Assembly: GCA_029260755.1 (NCBI GenBank)
Contig: JAJDCQ010000170.1
Span: 1 to 54,306, forward strand
Direction of reading: 5' to 3'
Origin: Planctomycetota bacterium
GTDB lineage: Bacteria; Planctomycetota; J058; JAJDCQ01
DNA: 54,306 bases
Below, one piece after another: positions 21,671 through 30,105 of this stretch; positions within the stretch are counted from its first letter, which is position 1, and every line of letters starts with the position of its first letter. A program made the position numbers and the translations under genes. Under the pieces are notes generated by a model. It made no database searches. It worked only from the letters and a program-made list of their open reading frames with translations, and was not told the DNA's origin.

Positions 21671-23074
21671 CTAGGGCAGGTGGCGCGCCATCTCGTCGAA
21701 CAGCGCGGTCTCCTCGGCGTCCCGGTGTTGCATCCCGACGTGCGGCAGCATCCGCGTGTCGAGCTGGTCGGCCGGCCACGTCGTCACCCGCGCCGCCACG
21801 GGCACGGGGAGAGGCGCCGAGATCGTCGAGTAGTGGTCCTGATTCGCCGCGGGGAGATGGTTGCCCGCCACCCAGAGGTCGCCCATCGCGGTCGTGCCGA
21901 GCACCGTCCCCTGGGCGACCGAGCCGGTCGGGCCGCCGTCGTTGGCGTCGGGGCCGGGCGTGATCCCGAAGATCAGGGCGGAGGCGTCGCGGACGTGCGG
22001 CGACACGCCGCTCAGGGCGAACGCGTTGTTGACGAGGTTCGCGCTCACCGGCGGCTCCCCGGGCTCGTTCTTGATCCGGATGCCGTAGCCGAAGTTGCCG
22101 GTGCTGTAGAAGCCCCAGTCGTAGATGACGTTGTTGACGAAGTCGAGGCCGCGGACGTCGGCCCGGACCTGCGGGTTCCGCTCGCCGTTCTTCGCCCAGA
22201 CGTTGTGGTGGAGGCTGAGGCGCTGCCTCGTCATGAAGCTCGCGGCGCCGTAGTGACTGATCGTGGTCGGGTGCCAGTTCTGGAAGAAGAGGCACCACTG
22301 GACCGTGATGTCGCGCACCTCGCCCCAGATGTCGGGGCCGCCGTCGGTCGCGTTCCTGGCGGTGATGTGGTCGAGGACGATTCGCTGCGCGACCCGGTCC
22401 GGCCGGCTGTCGCCGTCGATCGTGATCGTGCCCGCGTTGTTCCGGTTCGGCATCCCGTGGGTGAACACGCCGCGGAACCGGAGATGGCGGACGATGATGT
22501 CGTGGGTGCCGGCGATGATGACCTCGCCGTCGGTCTGGTTGCGCTTCTGGATCGTGATTCCGGGCGCCGGCGCCGTCTCGCCGTCGATCGTCAGGTAGCG
22601 CTGCCGGATCACGATGTCGCTCTCGAGGGTGATCGTCCCGGCGACGGCGAACTCGATCCGGCGCGCGTCCTGGCTGCAGGCCTCGCGGAGCGATCCCGGC
22701 CCGGAGTCGGCGAGGGTGGTCACGGTGACGACCGAGAAGCCGCCCGGCGCGCTCGCGGCGCCCTGGGTGACGGCGCCGTAGCCCTCGATGGCCGAGGCGG
22801 CCGGCGATGGGCTCGGTGAGGGAGCCGGCGCGGATGCGGGGGCGGGCGCGGGCGTGGGAGCGGGCGCGGGCGCCGGACTCGGCGTCGGCGCAGGAACTGG
22901 GCTCGGATTCGGACTCGGACTCGGAGCGGGAGCGCTCGCGGTCGTCGTCGTCCCGCCGTTGCTCGCCCCACTCGAGCGGCTCCCGCTCGAGCACGCCGTC
23001 GCCAGCGTCGTTCCAGCCAGGCAGAGCATGGCCACCGCCGCGGCCAGGCCGCGTCGTTCGCGCGTCACGTTCAT
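21671..23074 (-). CDS. Secreted pectate-lyase-like beta-helix lipoprotein
   Basis: A 467-residue exported protein. The signal peptide ends in TTLATACSS, with Cys28 a possible lipidation site. A long Pro/Ser/Ala repeat linker (about residues 40-95) leads to a right-handed beta-helix domain with polysaccharide lyase family 1 traits: DIVIRQRYLTIDG, DIIVRHLRFRG, RIVLDHITARN, DITVQWCLF and NPQVRADVRGLDFVNNVIYDW. The usual active-site Arg lies in the NPQVR region. The likely substrate is pectate-type polysaccharide. ATG 23074 is preferred because the upstream extension lacks a signal sequence. It is last in an ECF sigma / FecR-like / lyase unit. Confidence 0.8.
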   Translation of the reverse strand: MNVTRERRGLAAAVAMLCLAGTTLATACSSGSRSSGASNGGTTTTASAPAPSPSPNPSPVPAPTPSPAPAPAPTPAPAPASAPAPSPSPSPAASAIEGYGAVTQGAASAPGGFSVVTVTTLADSGPGSLREACSQDARRIEFAVAGTITLESDIVIRQRYLTIDGETAPAPGITIQKRNQTDGEVIIAGTHDIIVRHLRFRGVFTHGMPNRNNAGTITIDGDSRPDRVAQRIVLDHITARNATDGGPDIWGEVRDITVQWCLFFQNWHPTTISHYGAASFMTRQRLSLHHNVWAKNGERNPQVRADVRGLDFVNNVIYDWGFYSTGNFGYGIRIKNEPGEPPVSANLVNNAFALSGVSPHVRDASALIFGITPGPDANDGGPTGSVAQGTVLGTTAMGDLWVAGNHLPAANQDHYSTISAPLPVPVAARVTTWPADQLDTRMLPHVGMQHRDAEETALFDEMARHLP

Positions 23075-23103
23075 CGTCGTCGTCTCCGGAAGCGGCGCGT
23101 CGC

Positions 23104-24627
23104 TCAGGGCACGCGCACGATCTCGATCCAGTCCACTTCGAGGCGGTTGCCGCTCTCCTTCCACAGGTCGAGGCGGAGGTCGGTCAGGACCTCACCCGCC
23201 GTGGCCATGGTGTCCGCATCCTCCCGCCTCGGGAGGTCGCGGAGCGGCCGCTCGAAGACCCACCACCGACCCTTCTCTTCCGGAGTGAATCGTAGATAGA
23301 ACCCGCCGGGGATCCCCTCGGCGCGCATCTCGAGCTCGACGTCGGTCGCGTTCGCGTTGCGCATGCGGATGCGCAGGACTGCGCCGGGGACGACCCTCAC
23401 GCCGCGCTCGAAGGTGAAGCCGATCGCCTTGCCGGCCTCGTCGGCGATCGCGGCGCCGCCCTCGAGCCTCCCCTTGAACAGGCCCTTCCCGGCCGGTTGC
23501 ACGTCGAGCTCCTCGCGCAGGAGGACGCGACGGGGGAGGTTCGCCCAGAAGCGATCGCGGGCGGGGCGGCGGAAGCCCTCCGGGCTCGAGAGCCCCCGGG
23601 GGCCCAGGAGCGCCTCGACGCCCGAGGTGATCACGCCATCGTCGGTCGCGATCCTTCCCTGGACGCAGGTGAGCTCGACGCCGACCCGACGGAGACGGAG
23701 GGCGGCCTCGGTGTCCTCGATCGTGAGGAGCGCGTCGCCGGCCCGGACCGTCATCACCGCTGGAAGTCCGACCGCGTCGATCCAGACGCGGTCCTCGTCC
23801 AGCTCGAGCTCGTCTCCGCTGGTGACCGTGAGGCGCCCGTCGAAGCGGACGAGGACGTCGTTCGCGAGGCGGAGGTCGACGGGGCGAGAGGACCGGAGTC
23901 GCGCGCCGGCGAGCACGGCGTCGCCCGCGAGCTCGGTCCAGCCCGAGCCATCGTCGATCCGCACCCGGGCATCCGGCGTGATAATTCGCGCGATCACCGT
24001 CGCGGGAGCCGTGGTCGGCGCGATCGGATCCGGCGCCTCGGGCGTGGAGCCCGTGCCCGTGTCCGCGCCCGTGCCCGTGCCCGTGCCCGCGTCCGTGTCC
24101 GTGCCCGTGCCCGTGCCCGTATCCGTGGCCGTGCCCGCGTCCGTGTCCGTGCCCGTGCCCGTGCCCGTGCCCGTGCCCGTGTCCGTGGCCGTGCCCGTGC
24201 CTGTATCCGTCCCGCTCGTCCCGGCGTCCGGGGCGTGGTCCGGCGGCGTCGGCGGAGCCTCGTCGACGGACGGCGCCTCGGCGACGGTCGGAGCGTCGGG
24301 CCGGTCGGGGGCGTCCGCCGTGCGGGGCGGGGCGTGCTCGGGCTCGGCGGCTCGAAGGACGAGGACGAGCGCGACGGTCGCGGCGACGACGCCGGCGATG
24401 GCGAGGCCCGCGGCGATGCCTCCGCCGCCCGCCGGCCGGACCGGACGCGCGGGCCGGCCCACCTTCGGACGGCGCGGCGTCGGTCGCGCTCGCGCGGGGC
24501 GACCGCGTTCGATCGCCGCGTGGATCCGCGCGCGCAGCTCCTCGCTCGGGCCGTCGTCGCCGAGCGCCTCGCGGAGTTCGCGGTCGAGCATCGCATCGTC
24601 GAGCTCTTCGAATGCGTCGTCGGTCAC
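23104..24627 (-). CDS. FecR-like membrane regulator with Thr/Gly/Asp repeat linker
   Basis: A 507-residue protein whose GTG start overlaps the stop of the ECF sigma gene, so it is the likely anti-sigma or sensor partner. The cytoplasmic head (residues 1-68) begins MTDDAFEELDDAMLDREL. One membrane helix lies at about 69-95. A linker of TGTGTDTD-type repeats (about 134-194) is followed by a FecR-like beta domain with RVRIDDGSGWTELAGDAVLAG. A C-terminal beta-sandwich-like domain (about 360-507) could bind sugars, which would suit the adjacent lyase gene, but this is inference. Confidence 0.7.
   Translation of the reverse strand: MTDDAFEELDDAMLDRELREALGDDGPSEELRARIHAAIERGRPARARPTPRRPKVGRPARPVRPAGGGGIAAGLAIAGVVAATVALVLVLRAAEPEHAPPRTADAPDRPDAPTVAEAPSVDEAPPTPPDHAPDAGTSGTDTGTGTATDTGTGTGTGTGTDTDAGTATDTGTGTGTDTDAGTGTGTGADTGTGSTPEAPDPIAPTTAPATVIARIITPDARVRIDDGSGWTELAGDAVLAGARLRSSRPVDLRLANDVLVRFDGRLTVTSGDELELDEDRVWIDAVGLPAVMTVRAGDALLTIEDTEAALRLRRVGVELTCVQGRIATDDGVITSGVEALLGPRGLSSPEGFRRPARDRFWANLPRRVLLREELDVQPAGKGLFKGRLEGGAAIADEAGKAIGFTFERGVRVVPGAVLRIRMRNANATDVELEMRAEGIPGGFYLRFTPEEKGRWWVFERPLRDLPRREDADTMATAGEVLTDLRLDLWKESGNRLEVDWIEIVRVP
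24046..24213. repeat. Hexanucleotide microsatellite (CCCGTG/TCCGTG) inside the FecR-like gene
   Basis: About 28 near-perfect copies of CCCGTG with CGCGTC, TCCGTG and TATCCG variants encode Thr-Gly and Thr-Asp dipeptides. Because the unit is six bases, copy-number change alters linker length by two residues and keeps the frame. Confidence 0.85.
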
Positions 24628-25133
24628 GCGCCACGCTCCCGCATCTTGCCCGCGATGCACGCCTTCAAGGCGGCCCGCGCCCGATGCGCGATCACCCGCA
24701 CGTTCGCCGCCGAGATCCGGAGCGCCTTCGCGATCTGGGCTCCCGAGCGCCGCTCCCGGAACTGGAGGGTCAGGACGCGGCGCGCCTTGCCCTCGAGCGC
24801 CTCGAGACACTCCTCGAGCGCGCGCTGGCGCGCGTCGGAGTCGTCGGCGCCGGCGCGCTCCCAGGCCGCGTCGGCCTGGTCGATGTCCTCGACGGTGCGG
24901 ATCAGCTTGCTCCGCCGCACCTGGTCGAGGAACAGGTGGCGCGCGACCGTCCGGAGATACGCGGCCGTCTCGTTGCGGCTCCGCTCCTCGAACGGACGCT
25001 CGAGCACCCGGAGAAACGTCTCCTGGGTGAGGTCGTCGGCGACGGCCGGCTCGCAGCCCAGGTACCGCAGGTAACGCCACACCGTCCGGTGGTGCGCGTC
25101 GACGAGCGCGGCGACGTCCTGGGATCTCGGCAT
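24624..25133 (-). CDS. ECF RNA polymerase sigma factor
   Basis: A 169-residue sigma factor of about normal ECF length. Region 2 includes RYLGCEPAVADDLTQETFLRVL at about residues 22-43 (given in part: ADDLTQETFL), and region 4 includes RRVLTLQFRERRSGAQIAKAL followed by the recognition helix. ATG 25133 fits the family start; GTG 25151 would add six residues and neither has a clear ribosome site. Its stop overlaps the FecR-like gene, forming a sigma/regulator pair that probably controls itself and the lyase. Confidence 0.88.
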   Translation of the reverse strand: MPRSQDVAALVDAHHRTVWRYLRYLGCEPAVADDLTQETFLRVLERPFEERSRNETAAYLRTVARHLFLDQVRRSKLIRTVEDIDQADAAWERAGADDSDARQRALEECLEALEGKARRVLTLQFRERRSGAQIAKALRISAANVRVIAHRARAALKACIAGKMRERGA

Positions 25134-25180
25134 GGCGATGAGGGCTTCCACGACCCGGAAACGGGTGAGGGGGGTGGATT

Positions 25181-25199
25181 GTTACAGAAAGGACGTAAC
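25181..25199. promoter_or_regulatory. Inverted repeat upstream of the ECF sigma gene
   Basis: GTTAC, 9 bp, GTAAC is a perfect dyad in an AT-richer patch, 48 bp before the sigma start. On the minus strand TAACAA at 25183-25178 could be a -10. It may be an operator or the sigma factor's own promoter. Confidence 0.3.
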
Positions 25200-25222
25200 T
25201 TCAGAAACGACCCACGCGTGGA

Positions 25223-28200
25223 TCAGTCACCGTCGCCTCCGGGCGCTCCGCGTAGCTCCTCGAGACGGTCCCGGACCAGGAGCGCGTCGCGCTGACGTGG
25301 ATCGAGCTCGAGGGCGCGGCGAACGTCGCGGCGGGCATTCTCGAGCTGAACCTTCCCGATGTGCGCGTTCGCCCGGTAGGCCCACGCCTGCGCGTCCCGC
25401 GGCGCGAGCGCGACGGCGCGGTCGGCGTCGCGCAGGGCGGCATCGACCTCGTCCGCCGCGAGCAGGTAGGCGACGCGAGCCTTCCACGCCTCCGGGTCGC
25501 GCGGCCGCAGCTCGACGAGGCGGGTCGCGTCGGCGATCGCTCCCCGGAGATCGCCGAGCCGTCGTCGGAGCTCGGCCCGGTTGCTCCTCGTATGGGCATC
25601 GTCGGGAGCGAGCTCGACGGCGCGGTCGAGGTCGGCCAGCGCGTCCTCGTTCCGGCCGAGCTCGCTCAGGAAGACGGCCCGGTTCACGAGGGCGGTTCCC
25701 TCGTTCGGGTCGATCCGAAGCGCCTTCTCGATGTCGGCGAGGGCCGCCTCGGTCCGGCCGAGGCTTCCCAGCGCGAGCCCGCGGCGGACCCATCCGAGGG
25801 CGAGCCCCGGATCGAGCTCGACGCCGCGCTCACACGCGGCCAGGGCGCCCTCGAGGTCGCCGACCTGGCGGCGGACGTTGCCGAGGGCGACCCACGCGAC
25901 GGCCCAGTCCGACCTGATCTCGACGGCCAGCTCGAGCTCGGTCAGCGCCTCGGCGAGGTCGCCGCGCTGAACGAGGAGCTGGCCGAGTCGGACGTGGGCG
26001 TTCGCGATGCTCGGGTCGAGCGCGATCGCCTTCCGCAGATCCTCGTCCGCGCCGTCGAGGTCGCCCAGCTCCATCCGCCAGAGACCGCGCCGGAAGCGCG
26101 CGTCGAAATCGTCGGGCGCCACGTCGATCGCCCGATCGAGATCCGCGATGGCTCCCTCGATGTCGCCCGACGTCGATCGGATCCGGGCGCGGAGCCGGAG
26201 CGTCCGGACGTGCCGTGGGTCGATCTGGAGAGCGTGTTCGACGAACGGCTGCGCTCCGCTGCGGTCGCCCGCCATCAGCAACCTCGTCGCGTGCTGCCGG
26301 AGCACGTCGGGCTCGTCGGGGGCGAGCTCGACGGCCCGCGCGGAGTCGGCCACGGCGCCGGCTCGGTCGCCGAGCGCGTCGCGGACGAGCGCCCGCTCGA
26401 GCCAGCTCTGGTGGTTGCGGCCGTCGACCGCGACGGCCCGCTCGACGTCGGCGAGGGCGCCTCGCGGATCGCCCGTGCTCTGCCGGGCCCGGGCGCGGTG
26501 CCGGAGCGCGGGGCCGTAGTCGGGATCGCCGGCGAGGGCCCGGTCGAACGCCTCGATGGCCGAGTCCGGGCTTCCGCCGACGAGCCGGATCACGCCGACT
26601 CCGTCCCAGCCGAGCGCGTGGTCGGGGGCGAGCTCGGTCGCGCGGACGAATGCGGCGAGGGCGGCATCGAGGTCGCCGCGCGCGAACAGAAGCTGCGCCT
26701 TCTCGGCGAGCTCGTCGGCGCCAGCGTTCGCGAGCGCCTCGGTGCCGATGCCGGTCCGCGAGAGGAAGGGCTGGACCTGATCGTGGAGGCCGCGCTTCCC
26801 GAGGCGCAGGAGGGCACGCCGGAGGGTCATCTCGGCATCCTCGCCGCCGAGGATGCAGAGGGCGATGCCGGCCGGACCCGCCCGGTGTCCGTCGTGCTCG
26901 GCCGCGAGGTAGCGGTGCAGTGCGGGCACCGCGAGGCGCGCGTGACCGAGCCGCGCGAGCGCCTCGCAGAGCAGCCGCGTCAGGACACGCCCCTCTTCGC
27001 CGAGGCGCGCGTTCTGGAGCTCGGCGATCATGATGTCGGCGCTCGCCGCGATCTCGAACGATTTGGGCCCCGACGCGCGCTCCTCGATCCGATCGTGCGC
27101 GGCCTCGAGGAGGGCGTCGTCGCCGTCCTCGGCGGGCAGGCCGGCGAGGCGCCGGTCCGCCGCCTCCGCGAGGCCCTCGAGCACGCGCCCTCCGGCGGCC
27201 GCCTCGTCCGGCGACGGGTGAAGGACCCCGACATAGGCCTCGCGAGCGACCGCGGCGAGGGTCGCGCTCAGCGCGTCGAGCGCCCCGACTATCAACTCGA
27301 TCGACGCGGTCTCGCGCAGGCCGACGAGGTCGAAGAGGGCGTCCTCGTAGGCGCCGCCCCGGTCGCTCAGCTCGCCGGCGCGGGCGGCGTCGAGCCAGCG
27401 GCGCACGACGGCGGCCTGCTGCTCGAGGCGGCGCGAGCGCGCCACCTCGACCTCGGCGAGCGCGGCCGCCGCGCGCGTCTCGCGCTCGGTGCCGGCGGCG
27501 AGGTCGTGCGCGCGTTCGAGCGCGGCCCGCGCCACGCCCCACTGCTCGGCCTCGATGGCGACCTCGCCGAGCCCCCGAGCGGCGTCCTCGGCCTGGGCGA
27601 GCGCCTCGGTCGAGCCGTCGATCGAGACGAGGCGACCCGACGCCTCGAGGGCGGCGAGGCCGAGGCCGAGCAGCTCGTCGAAGCGCTCGCGCCGTCGCGC
27701 GGCGCTCTCGTCCGGATCGAGGGGGCGAGCGCGCGCCATCTCGAAGTGCGTCCGGGCCTCGTGGGCCACGCTCCGCGCTTCGCCGACGAGGCGAGCTCGC
27801 GCCGACGCCGTCGCGCCGATCGCCGCGACGGCGCCGCCGATCACGCCCGCGACGGCGAGGACGAGGGCGGCCGTCAGCAGTCGATTGCGGCGGATCCAGC
27901 GGCTCGCGCGCTCGCGCCGCCCGAGCGGTCGGGCCGTGATGCGCTCGCCGGCGAGGAACCTCCCGAGCTCCGCCGCCAGCGCTTCGGCGGACGCGTAGCG
28001 ACGCGCGGGCTCCTTCTCGAGGCAACGGAGCGCGATCGTCTCGAGGTCGGGGTGGACGTCCGGCCGGAAGCGGGACGGCGGGACGGCATCATCGACGAGC
28101 ACCTTCTTGAGGAGCGCGACGTGGCTGTCCGCGACGAAGGGGCGGCGCCCCGCGATCGCCTCGTAGAGGACCGCGCCGACCGCGTAGACATCGACGAGCG

Positions 28201-28771
28201 GGTCGTGGGCGCTCCTCCCGCCGTCGGCCTGCTCGGGCGCCATGTAGGCGGGGGTGCCGACGACGTCGCCGGTGCGGGTGAGGGCGGTGTCGTCGAGGCG
28301 ATCGCGGGCGAGGCCGAAGTCGGTCAGGTGCGGCCGGCCGTCGCCGTCGATGAGGATGTTGCCGGGCTTCACGTCGCGGTGGACGATCCCGTGCTCGTGG
28401 GCGTGGGCGAGGGCGAGCGCGATCTCGTGGAGGAGCTCGACGACCCGGCGCGGCGGCGATCCGCCGCGAGCGAGGTTCGCGTCGAGCGCCTCGCCCTCCA
28501 CGAGGTCCATCACGATGAACGGACTCGGCGGCTGGCCGGGCGCCACCGGCTGCTGGCCGACCTCGAGGACGCTCACGATCGCGGGGTGACGGAGGCGCGC
28601 CGCCGCGCTCGCCTCGCGGTGGAAGCGAGCGAGGCGCGAGGGATCGACCGCACCGAGGATCGTCTTGATCGCGACGGGGCGACGCAGCGTCGGGTCGAAG
28701 CCGCGGTAGACGACCCCCATCCCGCCGCGGCCGAGCTCACCCTGGATGACGTAGCGTCCGATCGCCTGCAT
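25223..28771 (-). CDS. Membrane Ser/Thr protein kinase with C-terminal TPR array
   Basis: A 1182-residue Hanks-type kinase. Residues 7-275 form the kinase domain: GRGGMGVVY at 14-22, catalytic Lys36, HRDVKPGN at 131-138, DFG at 151-153, APE at 178-180. All key residues are present. A membrane helix lies at about 299-320. Residues about 325-700 are helical. From about 700 on there are many TPR units with the pattern W/A-x2-LG-x7-A-x6-A-x4-P (for example AHVRLGQLLVQRGDLAEALT), a protein-binding surface placed outside the membrane. It lies 89 bp upstream of the ECF sigma gene on the same strand. Confidence 0.92.
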   Translation of the reverse strand: MQAIGRYVIQGELGRGGMGVVYRGFDPTLRRPVAIKTILGAVDPSRLARFHREASAAARLRHPAIVSVLEVGQQPVAPGQPPSPFIVMDLVEGEALDANLARGGSPPRRVVELLHEIALALAHAHEHGIVHRDVKPGNILIDGDGRPHLTDFGLARDRLDDTALTRTGDVVGTPAYMAPEQADGGRSAHDPLVDVYAVGAVLYEAIAGRRPFVADSHVALLKKVLVDDAVPPSRFRPDVHPDLETIALRCLEKEPARRYASAEALAAELGRFLAGERITARPLGRRERASRWIRRNRLLTAALVLAVAGVIGGAVAAIGATASARARLVGEARSVAHEARTHFEMARARPLDPDESAARRRERFDELLGLGLAALEASGRLVSIDGSTEALAQAEDAARGLGEVAIEAEQWGVARAALERAHDLAAGTERETRAAAALAEVEVARSRRLEQQAAVVRRWLDAARAGELSDRGGAYEDALFDLVGLRETASIELIVGALDALSATLAAVAREAYVGVLHPSPDEAAAGGRVLEGLAEAADRRLAGLPAEDGDDALLEAAHDRIEERASGPKSFEIAASADIMIAELQNARLGEEGRVLTRLLCEALARLGHARLAVPALHRYLAAEHDGHRAGPAGIALCILGGEDAEMTLRRALLRLGKRGLHDQVQPFLSRTGIGTEALANAGADELAEKAQLLFARGDLDAALAAFVRATELAPDHALGWDGVGVIRLVGGSPDSAIEAFDRALAGDPDYGPALRHRARARQSTGDPRGALADVERAVAVDGRNHQSWLERALVRDALGDRAGAVADSARAVELAPDEPDVLRQHATRLLMAGDRSGAQPFVEHALQIDPRHVRTLRLRARIRSTSGDIEGAIADLDRAIDVAPDDFDARFRRGLWRMELGDLDGADEDLRKAIALDPSIANAHVRLGQLLVQRGDLAEALTELELAVEIRSDWAVAWVALGNVRRQVGDLEGALAACERGVELDPGLALGWVRRGLALGSLGRTEAALADIEKALRIDPNEGTALVNRAVFLSELGRNEDALADLDRAVELAPDDAHTRSNRAELRRRLGDLRGAIADATRLVELRPRDPEAWKARVAYLLAADEVDAALRDADRAVALAPRDAQAWAYRANAHIGKVQLENARRDVRRALELDPRQRDALLVRDRLEELRGAPGGDGD

Positions 28772-28875
28772 CGGAAGCGAGGATGGCTCGGTCGCGACCC
28801 TTCTTCCAACGGCAGTTACGTCGAGAGGCGACCGACGCCCGGCGGAGCGGTCGTCTGGCCCGCGTCAGGACTCGG

Positions 28876-28884
28876 TGTTATGAT
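28876..28884 (+). promoter_or_regulatory. Extended -10 promoter before the exporter operon
   Basis: TGTTATGAT matches the extended -10 pattern TGnTATAAT. The ATG follows 9 bp later, so the transcript would have almost no leader. No good -35 is seen. This 122 bp divergent gap also has to serve the kinase gene at 28771. Confidence 0.4.
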
Positions 28885-28893
28885 CGCGCCCTC

Positions 28894-30105
28894 ATGCGCT
28901 GGCTCGTCTCCATTGTCCTGTTCATTGGCGTCGCCCTCGGCGCGCTCAGCGCGGCGCCGCCCGCGCGAGGCAGCGGCGACGAGTCGCTTCCGCCGGTGCT
29001 GATCCCGGTCGCCTTCGCCGACGCCGACTTCGACGATCCCGACGACGTCGCGGCGCTCCTCCAGGGGCGCCTCGATGCGGTCGCCGGGTACTGGGGACGG
29101 CTCCTCGGCGCGGACATAGGCGAGGCCTCGCCCGCGATGGCGGCCGTCCGGCGCGCCTTCCCCGAGCTCGTGCCCGCCGTCGCGCCGATCGTCCGCCTCG
29201 ACCGCCCGAGGAGCGCCTACGGTCGCGACCGCGGCGATCGGGTCGACGCCGGCGACGGGGCCGGTCGCTGGGACGGACAGGCCGCGCTCTGGCGCGACGT
29301 CACCGCCGCCCTCGCCGCCCGCGGCGACGACCCCGATCCGGCCCGCCCGGCGCTCCTCGTCGTTCCGGGCGCGCCCGACGCGCGTGACCAGCTCACTCCG
29401 TCCGTCACCGTCACCGATCCTCCCGCGGCCGTCGTCGCGATCGGGCACGGACCGGCCGCGTGGGTGCGCGTCACCGAGCGGCTCCTCGGCAGTCCGTCGG
29501 GGGCGGCTGACGACGTCGAGCTCGAGGCGCTCGTCGCCGACGCCGACGCCGAGCCGACCGCCCTCTCCGCGCTCGAGCGCGCGGCGATCGCCTCGACCGC
29601 CGCCGACGGCTCGCCCTGGCGGGCCCCGACGATCGTGCGGCTCGGGCTCGACGAGGCGTGTGATGGCGTCGTGATCGTCTCGCGGATCGCGGCCGCTCCC
29701 GCGCGGCGCCCTCGGGCCGTCCTCGTGCCGTTGACGGACGATGTCGACGGCGAGGGCCTCCTGATCGAGCTCCTCGATCGCGCGGGCCTCGACGGCGGCT
29801 ACCGCGCCCCGCCCCGCCCGGAGCGCGTCGCCGGGCGCGCCCTCTACCGGGTCTGGCTCGGCTTGAAGCGCGCGCCGAAGCCGTTCGATCCGATCGACCA
29901 CGCCGTTCTCCTCTGGCGCCTGCCCTCGCTCGACGCCGCCGGCGTGGCCCGCTTCCGGGCAGCCGGTCGCCGCCCGGGCCTCCTCGTCGCGAACGATGCG
30001 CATCGGGTCGGGACGACCCGCGTCTTCGTCCGCGGCCTCCGCCCCGGTCGCGGCCATCGGGTCACCGAGGCCGAGATCGTGATCACGCGCGACGGATCGC
30101 GATGA
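28894..30105 (+). CDS. Secreted protein, possibly a degenerate M6-like peptidase relative
   Basis: A 403-residue exported protein with a clear signal peptide (MRWLVSIVLFIGVALGALSAAPPARG). The mature N-terminus begins PPVLIPVAFADADFDDP and later has RPRSAYGRD, which recalls the start of M6 (immune inhibitor A) metalloprotease domains, but no HExxH zinc motif is present. The remainder is Asp/Ala-rich without recognised motifs. It is translationally coupled (ATGA) to the first ABC exporter gene, so it could be an accessory or cargo of that exporter. Function is unknown. Confidence 0.6.
   Translation: MRWLVSIVLFIGVALGALSAAPPARGSGDESLPPVLIPVAFADADFDDPDDVAALLQGRLDAVAGYWGRLLGADIGEASPAMAAVRRAFPELVPAVAPIVRLDRPRSAYGRDRGDRVDAGDGAGRWDGQAALWRDVTAALAARGDDPDPARPALLVVPGAPDARDQLTPSVTVTDPPAAVVAIGHGPAAWVRVTERLLGSPSGAADDVELEALVADADAEPTALSALERAAIASTAADGSPWRAPTIVRLGLDEACDGVVIVSRIAAAPARRPRAVLVPLTDDVDGEGLLIELLDRAGLDGGYRAPPRPERVAGRALYRVWLGLKRAPKPFDPIDHAVLLWRLPSLDAAGVARFRAAGRRPGLLVANDAHRVGTTRVFVRGLRPGRGHRVTEAEIVITRDGSR

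Noticed and set aside
23357..25030. 557-codon plus-strand frame with PVPVSV repeats
   Set aside because: It is the complement of the FecR-like repeat region and sigma gene. The repeats come from the hexanucleotide microsatellite.
25361..29002. 1213-codon plus-strand frame
   Set aside because: It mirrors the kinase-TPR gene. The minus-strand product has complete kinase motifs, so the plus frame is a shadow.
28894..30105. Active M6 metallopeptidase
   Set aside because: Only the N-terminal resemblance is visible; there is no HExxH motif.
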